Assembly (NCBI GenBank): GCA_009829735.1
Contig: CM020619.1
Coordinates: 16,869,816 to 16,933,815, forward strand
Direction: 5' to 3'
DNA length: 64,000 nucleotides
Origin: Pyropia yezoensis
Lineage: Eukaryota > Rhodophyta > Bangiophyceae > Bangiales > Bangiaceae
Shown: positions 35,256-46,796 of the stretch, piece after piece
How positions within the stretch are numbered: the stretch's first letter is position 1
How the letters are laid out: each line of letters starts with the position of its first letter
Program-made: the position numbers and the translations under genes
The notes under the pieces: model-generated
Told to the model about the DNA's origin: nothing
The model's database searches: none
Seen by the model: only the letters and a program-made list of their open reading frames with translations

Positions 35256-35289
35256 CGCTGACGCAGGAGACGCAGGTGATGCGGCCGCC

Positions 35290-36135
35290 ACCACCGTCCC
35301 ACGCTGCACCTTGGTTGCCCTTGACCTGCTTGCCCGGAGCTCTCTCCCCAACGTTGCGTCACCGTCGCAAGCACCATTGCCAAGTTGCCAAGCTCAACGG
35401 GTCATTGAGTCTCGTTGGTCCCGGCTGAGGAACCGTCAGGTCGACGATTGGCTCGTCTTTTCCCGCCCGCCCAGATCCCTCCCGCTGATAGGGGGCAGGC
35501 ACGCCGCCACCATCGACCCAGTGAGGGCGACGGTCGCCCATTTTTTTCAACGGCATTGATGCCTTCAGGGTGGGGTGGGTGAAGGAGGGTGGGCCCCCAC
35601 TTCCACATCCACCCACCGGGCGCACGCCGTCGCCATTCCCACCGTGCACGCTCAGTTAAGAGTGGACTTCTGGGTCAGAATGGGTGCATCTTATTGGTTG
35701 AAAACCCTTGCAACACGCACAGAGAGAGGCGGAAAGACTCCCGAGAGAAACAGACCGGAAGGCACCGGGGTCTAGACTGGCGAAGAGGAAAACGGCAGCC
35801 ACACACCACCAGAAGCGCCTTGAGCTACACTTTTCTAAGCGCACCTCTTTTTCTTCTTTCATCTCCGGTGCTTCACGCTGCTTCTTCGGCTTCTTCGGGT
35901 GACAAGCCAGATGTCCGCAAGAAACCCACCTTGACTGGTTGTGCGTGACACTGGCAGGCGCGGGCGTCTACCAGTGTCGAGTGCGAGGAAGAAAACGGGA
36001 GACGGGAGGCAGGCATAGAGGTGCAACGGGATTGGGAAGCAAATCGGGAGAGCAAAAAACAACAATAGGCATCGACCCCACCCACCCCCCTCCTCCCCCC
36101 CGCGCTTGGGCGCACATGGCCCTCCCGGCGGGCGC
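35290..36135. other. No gene seen; 3' flank of the zinc-finger gene
   Basis: A CAGTTAAGAG fragment near 35,653 resembles the end motif of the neighbouring repeats. An AT-rich TTATTGGTTGAAAA patch lies at 35,691-35,704. Open frames are unrecognised. Confidence 0.45.
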
Positions 36136-37764
36136 TCACCACTCTGGCGCGCCATACCGCGCGGGCGCACTGCCCGGCGGGGCTGGCCACGCGGCCCGCA
36201 AGTAGCCCCGGGGGTCTGCCGCCCCCGCGTAGCCGCCCGCCGCGGCGGCGGCCGCGTGCTGCAACGGGGGCAGGCGAAACTCCCCGCCACCCCCCTGCCT
36301 CCTCCCGCCCCCCCCCGCCGGTGGCGGCGCCCCCGCCGAGTCCAGCTCGTCCACCAGCGGCACCGCCCCCCCTCCGCCGCGGCCGGTTGTCACGGCCGAC
36401 AGGCAGCGGCCGCCATCGTCCAGCTCATCGGCGGGTAGCAGCAGGGAGGCGTCAAAGTCCAGGTCGGGCGGCGGCGGCTTGCGCTCCCCCGCCACCCGCA
36501 GCGTAGGCGCCACCCCCACCGGCGCCGCCACGCGGGGGGGCACGGGGCCACCACCACCACCGCCCCTGCCGCCGCCGCCGCCGCCTCCACCGCCGCCGCC
36601 GCCGCCGCGAGCAAACGGTGGGCTCCCGCCGGCGCCGCCCGCGGCGTGCCCAAGCCCAGGTTGCCTGTAGGCGGAGACAGGCGCAGAAGAGGGGGGCAGC
36701 GCCAGCAGCGACCGCACCGACGGCAGCCGCGGCTTGGGCGTGAACGCCGGCGGGGAGGAAAAGGGCGACGACAGCAGCGGCGGCAGCCGACTCTCGGTGG
36801 CGCCCTTGGCCACCCCCGCCGCCGCCGCCGCCGCCGCCAGAGGCGGCGGCGCCGCGCCGCCCAGCGGCACCCCCCCACCAGCCGGCAAGCCAGTGGCCAG
36901 CCGGCCTGGCGGGGGGAAGGCCCCCGCCGACGGCCGGGGCACCCCCCCGCCGGCTGCCCCCGCTGCCGTTGCCGGCGCCGGGGGCGGCGCCCACCGCAAC
37001 GCTGGCAGGCGCACCAGCGGCAGCGACGACGCAGACGATGGCGTCAGCGGCGACGGGTGCGGCGACAGGTGGGGCGACACGGGCGGCAGCGGCGGGTGCG
37101 CGTCCGACGGGGGGGCGCGCGCCCCGCCTCCCGCCATGCCCCCGGGGGGCGGCGGCGCCGACGCGGGCGCCGCCGCGGGCGCCGCCGCGCGGCCCGCACC
37201 GAGCGGCGGCCGCGTGCCGCCCGCCACGGGGGGCAGCCGCGTTGAGACGAGCGCGGGGGGCGGGACGGCGGGGGCGGCCCCGCCCCCCGGGTGTGGCGGC
37301 CACCCGCCGGCGTGTCGGCCGCCCCCCCCCCCCGCAGTATACTCCACCGATAGTGGAGTGGTGGCGGTGGAGGTAGGGAGAGGGGAGGCGCCCGCGTACC
37401 CCCCGCCGACGGTGCGCCCGTCTAGGGCGTAGAGGTGGGCGGCGGCCACCGCCCGCGGGTTGGCGCTGCCCACCCCGCGGTGTGGGGGCGGGGGGGGCGG
37501 GTAGGGCACGCCCGGCGCGTAGGGAGACCGCGACAGCCCCGCGTGGGGGGGCGTCAGCGCCCGCCGCTTGTACGGCCTCCCCGCCGCCGGTGCAGGCGCC
37601 CCAGACATGGGGCCGCTGCCGCCCCAACCCGGCGGCGTGGGCGCGTACGTGGTCCACCGCGCCGACGTGGCGGCGGCTGGCGCCGACATGACCCCACCAG
37701 AGGCGGGGTAGCCATACGCAATGCCGCCAGAGCGGGTCAGCCCAATGGGCACGCCCGGCCCGCC

Positions 37765-37807
<43 letters not shown>

Positions 37808-38553
37808 ACCGCGGCGCCACCACCACCACCACCCCCGCCACCGCCGCTACCAGCACCCAGCCCCAGCCGCCCCCCCGGGCCTCCCCCTACCGCGACGCCC
37901 CCCTCCTGACGCCGCCGCCCATCCCGCCCATCCCCCCCATCCCCCCCATCCCACCGCCGGCGGCGGCGCCCCCCCCCCCCCCCTTGGCGCGTGGAGCGCC
38001 ACCGCGTGGGCGTCCATCCGCTCCGAGCGGCGGGCGTGGCCGAGCTCATGGCTGGACAGGCTGCTCTTCCACATGAACCGCCGCGGGCAGTGGGGGCACC
38101 CAAACGGGCGGCTGCCCGTGTGCAGTCGCAGGTGGGCCTTGAGGTTGAAGCGCTTGGAAAACGCCTTGGCACACCCCGCGTACGGGCACGCGTACGCCGC
38201 CTCCCCCGAGGACGGGTGGGTGACGGGGGAGGAGGTGGCCAGCGCGTAGGCCGCGTTGAGGTCCATGATGGCGGGGGGGGAGCTCGACTCGGGGACGGTC
38301 GAGTGGGGGGGGGGGGCGCGGGGGCGCGGGGGGGGGGGGGGGGGGGGGGCGGCGGCGGTGGCGGTGGCGGTGGCGGCGGCGGCGGCGGCGGCGGGCCCGC
38401 CGCGGCGCCACCGCGGAGCCCGCGCAGCCCACCATGGCCACCGCCGCCACCGCTGGGGCGGCTGGCGGGCCCTCGCCGCCTGCCACCGCCGCCGCCGCCG
38501 CCGCCGCCGCAATCACCACCACCACCACCGCCGCCGACCTGCATCGTCGTCAT
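36136..38553 (-). CDS. C2H2 zinc-finger protein (two fingers), frame slips at homopolymers
   Basis: Likely a nuclear DNA-binding regulator. ATG 38553 gives MTTMQVGGGG and a Gly/Pro-rich N-terminus. After the 22-G run (38328-38349) the sensible frame becomes ...STVPESSSPPAIMDLNAAYA (ATG 38266). It continues to two C2H2 fingers at 38188-38036: CPYAGCAKAF...HLRLH (C-x4-C-x12-H-x3-H) and CPHCPRRF...HELGH (C-x2-C-x12-H-x3-H). After the 15-C run (37969-37983) the open frame is again that of 36136, about 600 residues rich in Gly/Pro/Ala ending ARYGAPEW. Two shifts exactly at homopolymers suggest assembly length errors rather than true decay. If real, the shorter product from ATG 38266 with both fingers would be truncated. 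Target genes unknown. Confidence 0.6.
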
Positions 38554-41500
38554 GGTGCGCACACCCCCCCACCCCCCCACCCCCCCCCTCCCCCCCACCG
38601 CGTGCGTGCGTCGCGGTAACGTCACACGCACCGCCGCCCCTCCCGCGGCGCCGGTGCCAACCAAGCCCAACCCCCGTCCGCCAGGGCAGCCGCTCGCGAG
38701 GAGGAAGGAGGAGGAGGAGGAAGCAAGCGGAGCAGGGGAGGGGGAGCGGGGGGAGGGGGAGCGGGGGGGGGGGGGGCGGAGGGAGGGAGGAGGGCGGAGG
38801 GAGGAGGGAGGAGGGGGGGGAGGGGGGGCAGGGCGGGCGGAGCGTCGGCCGGCGGCAACAAGGCAAAGACGGCCGCGCCGACGTGCAACCGCGCACGGCG
38901 TGGCCCCAAGAGCAGGCGGGACGGCGGCGGCCTTCTCTTCCGCTCCCCCCCGCCCCCACACTGCCACACCAACAACAACCAAAAAAAACGCCGCAACTCA
39001 AAAACGGCCGCGACCGCCCCCGCCCGCCACCCCGTCCAACGTCTACGCCAGCGCGAGAGGTCCCGTTGCGCAGCGCAGGGAAAAAAAAAGAAAAAAAAAG
39101 AGGGGGGGGAACAGAGAGAAAGAGGAAGAGGGGAGAGAAAGGGCCAGGCAGACAGACAGAGAGATGAGGGGAGGGGGGGGGGGGGGGGGGGGGGGTGATG
39201 CTTGCAGGCAGGAGGAGACAACGAGAGAGGGAGGGGCGGAGCAGCGGGGGGGGGGGGGGAGGGGTGGGGCGCGCTTCCGCGGGCGCGCGCGCGCCGGGGG
39301 AGCGGCGGCGGCCGCGGCCGGGCAACGCGAGAGCGCCCCCACCGCGCGCGCGCGCGCGGGCGGGCGCGACCGACCACGACCGCGCGCGCCGCCGCCGCCG
39401 CCGCCGCGCACACCCCGACCGCCGTGCGCGGCGCCTACACGGCAGCGCCGGTAGGGGCGCGGGGCGGGCCGCGGCGGGGGGGGAGGGGGGGGGGAGGTGG
39501 GGTGGTCGAGTGCGGCAGAGAGCAGCGGCGGCAGCGCCAGCACCTCCCCACGCCGCGACGCACCGCGGCCACGCGCGCGCGGGGAGCGTGTGTCTGCCGA
39601 CGGCCGCAGCACGGCGCGGCGCGGCGTGGCGCGGCACGGCGCGGCAGGCCAGGGCAGGGCAGTAGGTAGGTAGCGCCGGGTAGGTACGGAGCGGCGGCGG
39701 TGCCGCCCTTCCCGCTGGCCGGCTCGTCGGGTCGGCCACGGGGCCGGCGGCCAGGCTGGGGCAGCGTCCGCCGGGTTGTCCCGCCGCTCGGCACGGGTGT
39801 GGGAGGGCGGGCGGGCGGGCACAGCGGCGGGGGGCGCCGGGGGGGGCGCGAAGAGGGGGGGGCGTGCGTGGCGCCCCGCGGCGGCGGTGCGTGTCCCCGT
39901 TGCTCGGCGGCCGCCACCCCACCGCGGCGGGAGACGAGGGCAAAAGGGAACGGGGCCGCAGCAGCAGTAAGGGAGGGAAGCGGGGCCGCCCACCTGACAC
40001 CCGCCGCGCCACCGCACCACCACTTCACCACCACCACCACCACCACCACCACCACCACCACCACCACCACCACCACCAGCCGCCACCGCCGCCGCGCGCC
40101 TCCCCCGCGGTTCAACGCGCGCGGCGCGGGAGAGCGTCAGCCGCCGCCGCCGCCGCCGCCGCCGCCACTGCCGACGCTGCTGCCGCCGGCGCTGCCGCAG
40201 CCTCCCCCCCGCCCCGCCTCCCCCCCCGCCCCCCACCCGCGCGGTCGACGCTCAAACACCCCACGCACCCCCCCCGCTGCCCTCCAGGTCGCGACCGCCC
40301 CGCGCGCCGTCGCGGTGCCGCGCACGTGCGCGCGCGCGCGCCCCGCCGCCGCGCAAGCCGGGGCGGGGGTGGTAGGGGGGGGGGGGTGGGGGGGGGCCGG
40401 GGCCGATGCGGGCGTGACGCCGCCGCCGCCGCCGCCGCCGCTCCCCCCGACCCACCCCCCCTCCCCCGCCCTACCCACTGCGCAGGACGGCAACCCTGCG
40501 GGCCGCGCTCGTGCCACGCCGCCTCCCCCCCCCCCCCCCCCAGCCCCAGGCGCCCTGCCCGCCGACAAGCCCACCAAAACCCTCTCAGACGACCCGCCCC
40601 CGCACGCCCCACCGCGCGGCGCCGGTCTATAGCCTCCCTACGCTCTGGCCGGGAGGGTATGGATGGATCGAATACCAGGAGTCGTGGTGCGGGGTGCACG
40701 GGGGGGGCGGGGGGGGGGGGGCCCACGCGCCCGCGACGGTGGGGCACGCCCACGCCGTAGGCGTCCGCCGCCGCCGCCGCGGCACGGGCGGGTCCAGACC
40801 CAGACCCCCCCCCCCGACCACCCCCACTCGACGGCCAGCACGCTCCCAGGGACAAGAAGAAGGGACGCGGGCGGCGGCGAGCGCGCGAGCGCCTCCCGCG
40901 TCGGCGGCAGCCGGCAGGCGCAGCAGCAGGCAGCTGGCAGCCGCGCCGAGCCGACGCAGGCGCCTGCGGTGGTGGTGGTGACAACGTCGATGGCAACGAC
41001 GAGTGGGGGGGGGGGGGGGCGGGGGCACGTCCGTCGTTCCGTACCCCCCCCCCCCCCCTTCCCCCGTGCCCCCTCCCCCCTTCCCGGTGCACACGCCACC
41101 CGCCTCTGCCCCCCCGTGTGACCGGTCGCGGTGCGCGACCGACGATGCCCGGTCGGGTGGACGGACACGGCTCCTCCTCCCCCACCCCCCCCCCCCCCGC
41201 CCCCCCTTCCTCCCCTTTCGCCCCGCGCCGGCCCGAAAAACGCGGCCGGCCGGCGGCCACCGCGCCAGCGCCGTCGCCGCCGGCGGGCCGTCGGTCTGTA
41301 TGTACACGGGGGCGCACGGGCAGACGGTACGGCGGGGTCCCCGACGCTCCTCCTCCCCACCCACCCCCCCCGCCACGGCCCCCCCAACAACAACAAAAAC
41401 CAGAGCACCAGGCGGGGCGCGCGCGGACAGTCCACGGCCGGTACGCGGTGGGGGCCGCCGTCGACGGCGACGCCGCGGCGCCGCGTCGCCGCCGGCGTCC

Positions 41501-43055
41501 ACGGGGGCGCGCCGAGGGGGGTGACGGAGGGGCGGGACGCGCGGTAGCAGACCGTCGCGGTGCGGGGCCCGCCGCCGGTCACGGCCGCGCCGACGGGCGC
41601 GGGCGGGGTGGGCTGTGGGCGACGGGGGGGGGGGGGGCGGTGTGGCCGCCGACGGGCGCACGCGGGCAGAGGCGGGTGGGTGGGGGCGCGGGCAGGTGGG
41701 TTGACGGCTTGCTGGGGAGGTCACGGCGCGGCCGCGGCCGACGGGCTCCTCTCGCCAGACTTTGCCGGTGGGGGGGGGGGGGGGGCTTGGTGATGGCGGC
41801 GCCGTGGAGGCCCGCCGCTTTGGTTGGAAATCTGCGAGGGGGCCCCAACCCCAACCACGCCCCACCCCGGGGCCGGGTCTCGTGGCAGCCGACCAGCGTG
41901 GTGCCGCCGCGGCCGGTGGGGGGGGTGGCTGGCTGGCACGGCGACGCGGGCGGCGGTCGGCCACCGCGTCGGGCGGGGGCAGCGGGTCGGTCGCGGCGGC
42001 GGCGGTACCCCTCCCCACTCAACGTGGCGCCCATCAGCCACCACCACCAGACGGGTGCCGCCTGGCAGCCCCCTCGGGGGAGGGACAGACGGACGTGTGC
42101 GCGTCGCGTGCTGAAAAGGCAAGCCAACACCCCGCTGACGACACAGCGTGCGCGAGGGCTTGTGCCAGAGGTGGGGGGGGGGGGGGGGGGGGGGTGAGAC
42201 ACCGCACACTGGGCGAGCCGCCTCTGCCCTTACAGTCTCAGTGACCTGTCCGTGAGCGTGGCTGTGTGGGGGGGGGGGGGGGGGGGGGGAAGGAGATGGT
42301 GGGGCGGGGTGTGGGTGGCGAGGGGCTAAATACCTATGCATACAACCAACGTAGATAGAACAGGGCATTGTCGGCCAATCCCTGCTGGGCTATGTGGTGC
42401 GGTATCTATCATACCACGGGTCCCCGCCCCCTCCGCCCCCAACCCGCCCTTCCGCGTCTGGTCAGTCGTTAGATGGACAAGACGACCGACGATGCGGTGC
42501 GCGCCAAACGGCAAGCGTGCACGCTCCGTCCATGTCGATACATGCATAGACGTTGCGGCGCGCCGGTGGCAGCCGCGCTCTCAGCAGGGGGCTGACGGCG
42601 CGTCAGCAAGAGGGCTGACGCCATAGCTAGGCCTATCTACATACCTTCCCACCACAGCCTCTTTTCTCAGTGACAGGCGGCACCCAAAAGAGGAGGGTGG
42701 TGGTCCCCCGCTGTCCAGCCTGCCCTAATCCCCACGCCTCCCGCGTGTCGGCGGGGGCCACCGAGTGACAGGTTGCAAGAGCGCTCCCCACCGGCAGGCG
42801 GCTGACGGCTGCCGCTACACCCCTACCCGTGGGGGTGGGCAGCTGCCTAGGCAGCCTAGGCTCGCCATCCCACCCCCCCCCCACCCGCCGTCCCCCCTAG
42901 AGCAGCAACGTCTGCGGCGCGTCTCTGGCTGCTCCGACTGACCCCCCCCAGACACAGGATCTCGCGAAATCCTACTGGATAGGCTGTAATAGCTCGCGAA
43001 CTCACAGCTGATAAACCCTCAGCCAACTATCTCTGTGGAGCTGCCACTATCGCAT
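38554..43055. other. No confident gene; extreme GC and homopolymer DNA
   Basis: Long overlapping open frames on both strands translate to Arg, Pro, Gly or Ala runs, with no domain found. G runs include 39175-39194, 42174-42194 and 42268-42289. A (CAC)n microsatellite sits at 40026-40079. From about 42,300 the sequence becomes less biased, ending in an AT-richer tract at about 42,960. Promoter or leader DNA of the zinc-finger gene is likely at the left edge. Confidence 0.5.
40026..40079. repeat. (CAC)n microsatellite, about 18 units
   Basis: Uninterrupted CAC/ACC trinucleotide run. It would read as poly-His, poly-Thr or poly-Pro, but no gene can be assigned. Confidence 0.95.
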
Positions 43056-43115
43056 ATATTTTAAAGAGCTGTTGAGCGATATTTAAAGAGCTGTTGAGCG
43101 ATATTTTGAAGAGCT
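43056..43115. repeat. 22-23 bp tandem repeat, 2.7 units
   Basis: The unit ATATTTTAAAGAGCTGTTGAGCG occurs at 43056 and 43079 (one T shorter), with a third partial copy to GAAGAGCTC. It lies in an AT-rich island unlike its surroundings. Confidence 0.85.
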
Positions 43116-46100
43116 CGTCCGGCCTCTTTTCACAAGCTCCCTTACAGTCTGTATCCGGTTATTGGCGCTCCAGTTATATGACAGGGGGTCATAAAACTGG
43201 GAGATTTTCCTCGCACTAGGGAGCAGGACGCTCTCTGAGAGCCCGACTCGTTCCAAGAAGGCACCTCATTGGTGGAAGTGTTAAAAAGGGGGAAAAGTGG
43301 GGGTGGGCTACAATGTTCGCAAGTGGGTCTTACAACTGGATACGAGACTGTAGGACTCTGGGCGTTCTCGCAATGAGCTTGGGCGAGCTTGTTAAATGAG
43401 GAGCTGGTACAAGCTGGCGATGAATAGCAAGTATGCAGTCTGGCTTCCCAGTAGGATCTAACAGCTTGAGCACCATTGAGCAGCCATCTCCAGAGCCTTT
43501 TTCAAGGGATTTAAAGCTCTTTGGAGAACATTGGGAGGTCCTGTGGACGCCGCTTCCCCCCCCCCCTCCGCCGACACCGCTTCCCCCCCCGCTTCCCCCG
43601 TCGGCCCGCCCGCGCGGCCATTGGCGTGGCGACATGAAACCGCGGTCGACCGGCTGCAAAGGGTCACCTGCCACGGCTGCTGTTTCTTTTTTTTCTACTG
43701 CCGACCCTTTGGGGGGGGGGAGGGGGGTGCGGTGGTGGCGGTCCTGGGGGTGGGGGGGGGGGAGAAGCCACGCCGGTTGCTGCGGTGGCGGTTTTTGAGG
43801 ACTGGCCACACCCCCCTCTTCCCCCCCCCCCCCCCCCCGCCGCCCCCTTGTTGCGGGAGCGCCGCCAGCCCCATCAATGGACAGGCCGGCTGCGGTTGGG
43901 CCACCGCGCCGCACCGGCGGCTCCCTTCCCGCTCAACCGCTCCTTCCCCGCTCCACCCCTCCCCACTCTCCCCCACGGCGGCCGCCACCGCGGCCAACCT
44001 TGTCCTTCCCACCCCCCCCCGACCGTGCCCGACACTGAAATTTTCCTCCCCGCGCCACTGACCTTTTTTCCCCGCGCGGCTGGTACCGACTGTGTAAGCC
44101 GCTCGTGGTGGGGGTGGGGGGGGGCAGGCAGGGGGCGAGCGTCCGAGGGGGGGAAGTGTCTGCCCGGCAATGTCGGCGCCCCCCCCCCCCCCCCCCAACC
44201 CCCCGTCGTCCCCCCGCCCCCGTCTCCCTTTCCCAGTCGACCTCGGTTGGCGAGCTGCCGTGGCGACGACCGGCGCCTCGTCCCCGTCACGCCGTCCGCG
44301 CGGCGAGGCGTGGACTCGCAAAGCGTCAGGCACCCCCCCCACCCCCGCCCACCCCACCCCCCTCCGTCCCCGTCCCCGTCTCCTCCCCCCCCCCTCCCCG
44401 CCTCATCGTCTTTGCGGAAGGTGTGTGCACCATGCACAGGATGGGGCGGCTGTCAACGGCCCTGTCAAGAAAAGGAAGGGGGAGGGGGGGGAGGGGGGGG
44501 GGGGGGGAGGGGGGGAGGGGAACAGACACGCCCGCGGCGTTGGGTCGCGCGCAGCGAGAGAGGAGGAGCGCCAGCGTGGGAGGGAGGGTGCGAGGAAAAC
44601 GGGGGCGCGCGGCCGCGCGCCCCCCGTCCCCCTCCTCTTCCCCTGCGCTGCTGCCTCTATTTGCTTCCCCCCCCCCCCCCTCGGTCTGCAGAGTGGCAGG
44701 CAGGCTGAGGCGCGGCGACGCGGCCGGTCGGGAAGACGCCGCGGGGGAGACGGCGGCAGCGGCCGCCAGACGGGCAGGGCCCAGCGTCCGACGGTGGGGG
44801 GGGGGGTCGCGGCGGTTGGGGTGAGGGACTGCGTCGGCGGCGTTTTTTTTTGCCGGGCCGCCCCGCCCACCCCCCCCCTCCTTTCGCGCCCGAGGGCGGC
44901 GGCGGCACCCCAGTTACTCCACCCCACCCTCTGCCCGTAGGCGACCCCGCCCCTCGCACCCGCGGCCGCCCATCTGTATGCACGTACCCTTGATCCACTA
45001 AACTGGGCGGCGTGGGGCGTGGCGCCACGCACCCACCGTGTCACCTCAAGCGGGGGGTGGAGGCGTTGGGGGGGGGTGGGGGAGCGGACGGCGAGAATGC
45101 CGGCCAGAAAGTACACTGGGGGGGGGGGAGGGGGCGTGTTAGGGGGAGGGGAAGTGGAAGGGAAAGAAGGGTGCTGTGACCGCGCCCCCCAAAAAGAGGC
45201 CAGCCGGGGAGCCCATTGGGGACGACGGAGGCCCCAAGGGCGGGCCGGGGGGGGGGGCGGGGGGGGGGGCGCGACACAAAGATGGGCAAGTGACAGCGGC
45301 CTGGCCGCGCGGGTGGGTGCGGCGAGGGAGCGGGGAGACCGCTGCTGGCCGCTTGGGAGGACCGTGCCCGACGGCGCGCCACGGCCGCGCGCCACGCCGC
45401 TGCCCGCTGGCGCCGGCAGCGGCCGCCGGCGTGGCTGCCCGGCCGCCCCCTCCCTCCCGGCGGCTGCCCCGTCCTGCCGGGCGGCGCCGCCACGACGCTG
45501 CCGCCGGCCGCCGGGCCCCAATGCCAGCGGGAGGGCGTCTTTTGCGGTAGCGACACGGGCGCAGCAGCGTCGGGCTGGGCGGCAGGGGCCGGCGAGGCCG
45601 GCGCCAGCTGTCGGCGTACGGCGGCGTGCCACGGTCGCGCCGTTGACGCCGCCGCCGCCGCCGCCGCCGCCGCGGACGCTGTGCAGCCGCCCGTGAGCGG
45701 CCGCGGGCGGGGCGTGGCCTCCCGGCGGCCACGGCCGGCGGGAAGCTGCCCCCGCCCGCCGCCGTGCCCTGCGAGCGGCCGTCCATACCGCCAGTGGCCT
45801 GCCTCGCCTGGGGGAGGTTGCACCCCCCGCGCGCGTGTCTGAGAGCACACCCACCCCCCCCCCCGGCTGTGGGCACACTGGGCGCCACCGCCTCAACACC
45901 CCGCTTCCGGGGGCGTCGTCTATTGCCCGCCCTTGACCGTGTGGGGGCTCATCGCTCCCAATGCCGTGCGGCCACACGGTGACGGCGGCGGCGGCGGCAG
46001 CGGCGGCGGCGGCGGCGGCGGCGACGGCGGCGACGGCGGCGGCGGCCGCGGCGGCCGCGGCTGCGGCGGGGCCGGGGGGGGGGGGGTGCGGCGGCAGTGG

Positions 46101-46796
46101 TGGCGGTGGTCGCAGGACGGGCACAGACGCGTCAGCGGCGGTGGTGGTCTGGCATCCCCGCGCTCTGCCGACGCGCACCCCCTGGCAGGGTGCGGCAGCG
46201 GAACCCTCCTGCCGCTCTACCCGTCACCGCCGTGGGACGGCGCGGCTTCCCCGGGGGGGGTGCCGCCGGCTGGCAAGAGCCCCACGGCCCACCCGCGGTG
46301 CTGCCTGCCCCCCGGTCCGTCGGTTGGGGGGCACGGCGTGCGTGCGGCGGGAGCGGCGCCAACAACTACGTATGTACATATGTACTGTACATACATACAA
46401 GGGTACCGAGGCGGGTGGTCTGTGTGTCACTTTACATGATTGCTTGTGCCTCACTCGCGCAGTCGTCCCTGCCAGCGAGGGGCGGCCCCGTCCCCATTGG
46501 CAGCGGCAGTGGCGGCCGCGGCGGCCGCCGAGTGTCATCAACCCTCAAGGCAACGCGCCGACGGCAAGAGCCGCAGCGACCCCCCGCCCGGCCGCCCCGG
46601 CACCCCGCCGCCGCCGTGCGGCCGCGACCAGCAACGGACCACGCGGCACGTGCGGGCGCGCAACCGGGGCAGGCCACTTTGCCCCCTCCCCAGCCGCCTG
46701 CGGCAGCCGCTTTTAACCCCCACCTCCCCCCCCCCCCCTCCCGCGTCGGCAACAGCGTCCTCCACCCCCACCCCCGCCTCCCCCAACGTAGCAGCC
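43116..46796. other. No confident gene; AT-rich island then GC low complexity
   Basis: A hairpin lies at 43170-43200 (CCAGTT and ATGAC arms, loop AGGGG), and a perfect palindrome GCTCTC-T-GAGAGC at 43230-43242. A plus ORF at 43433..43798 (MQSGFPVGSNSLSTIEQPSP) is short and unrecognised. From about 43,550 onward the sequence is C/G-run rich. A 591-residue minus frame (44403..46178) is Ala/Arg/Pro-rich without a domain. A palindrome GTATGTACA-n7-TGTACATAC sits at 46370-46394. Confidence 0.45.

Larger units (their letters stand above)
34235..35289. mobile_element. TIR-like element with hairpins, probably non-autonomous
   Basis: The left end has CACGCCTAGTTAAG...GTGCAGCCTGGGTTTC (34275-34317); the right end has the inverted counterpart (35206-35244), giving TIRs interrupted by about 10 nt on the left. 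Related 32-33 bp direct repeats flank it (34235-34267 and 35258-35289, CTGAC...GCAGGTGAnGCGGCC). The interior carries two strong hairpins and no credible ORF. It is related to the repeat at 3131-3290. Confidence 0.5.

Noticed and set aside
40026-40079. Possible CRISPR-like or coding repeat
   Set aside because: Simple trinucleotide microsatellite without spacers.
38513-40236. Several minus and plus ORFs of 300-500 residues
   Set aside because: Overlap on both strands, made of Pro/Arg/Gly/Ala runs, no domain; openness follows from GC content.
44403-46178. 591-residue minus ORF
   Set aside because: Low-complexity throughout, competing open plus frames, no recognisable motif or start context.
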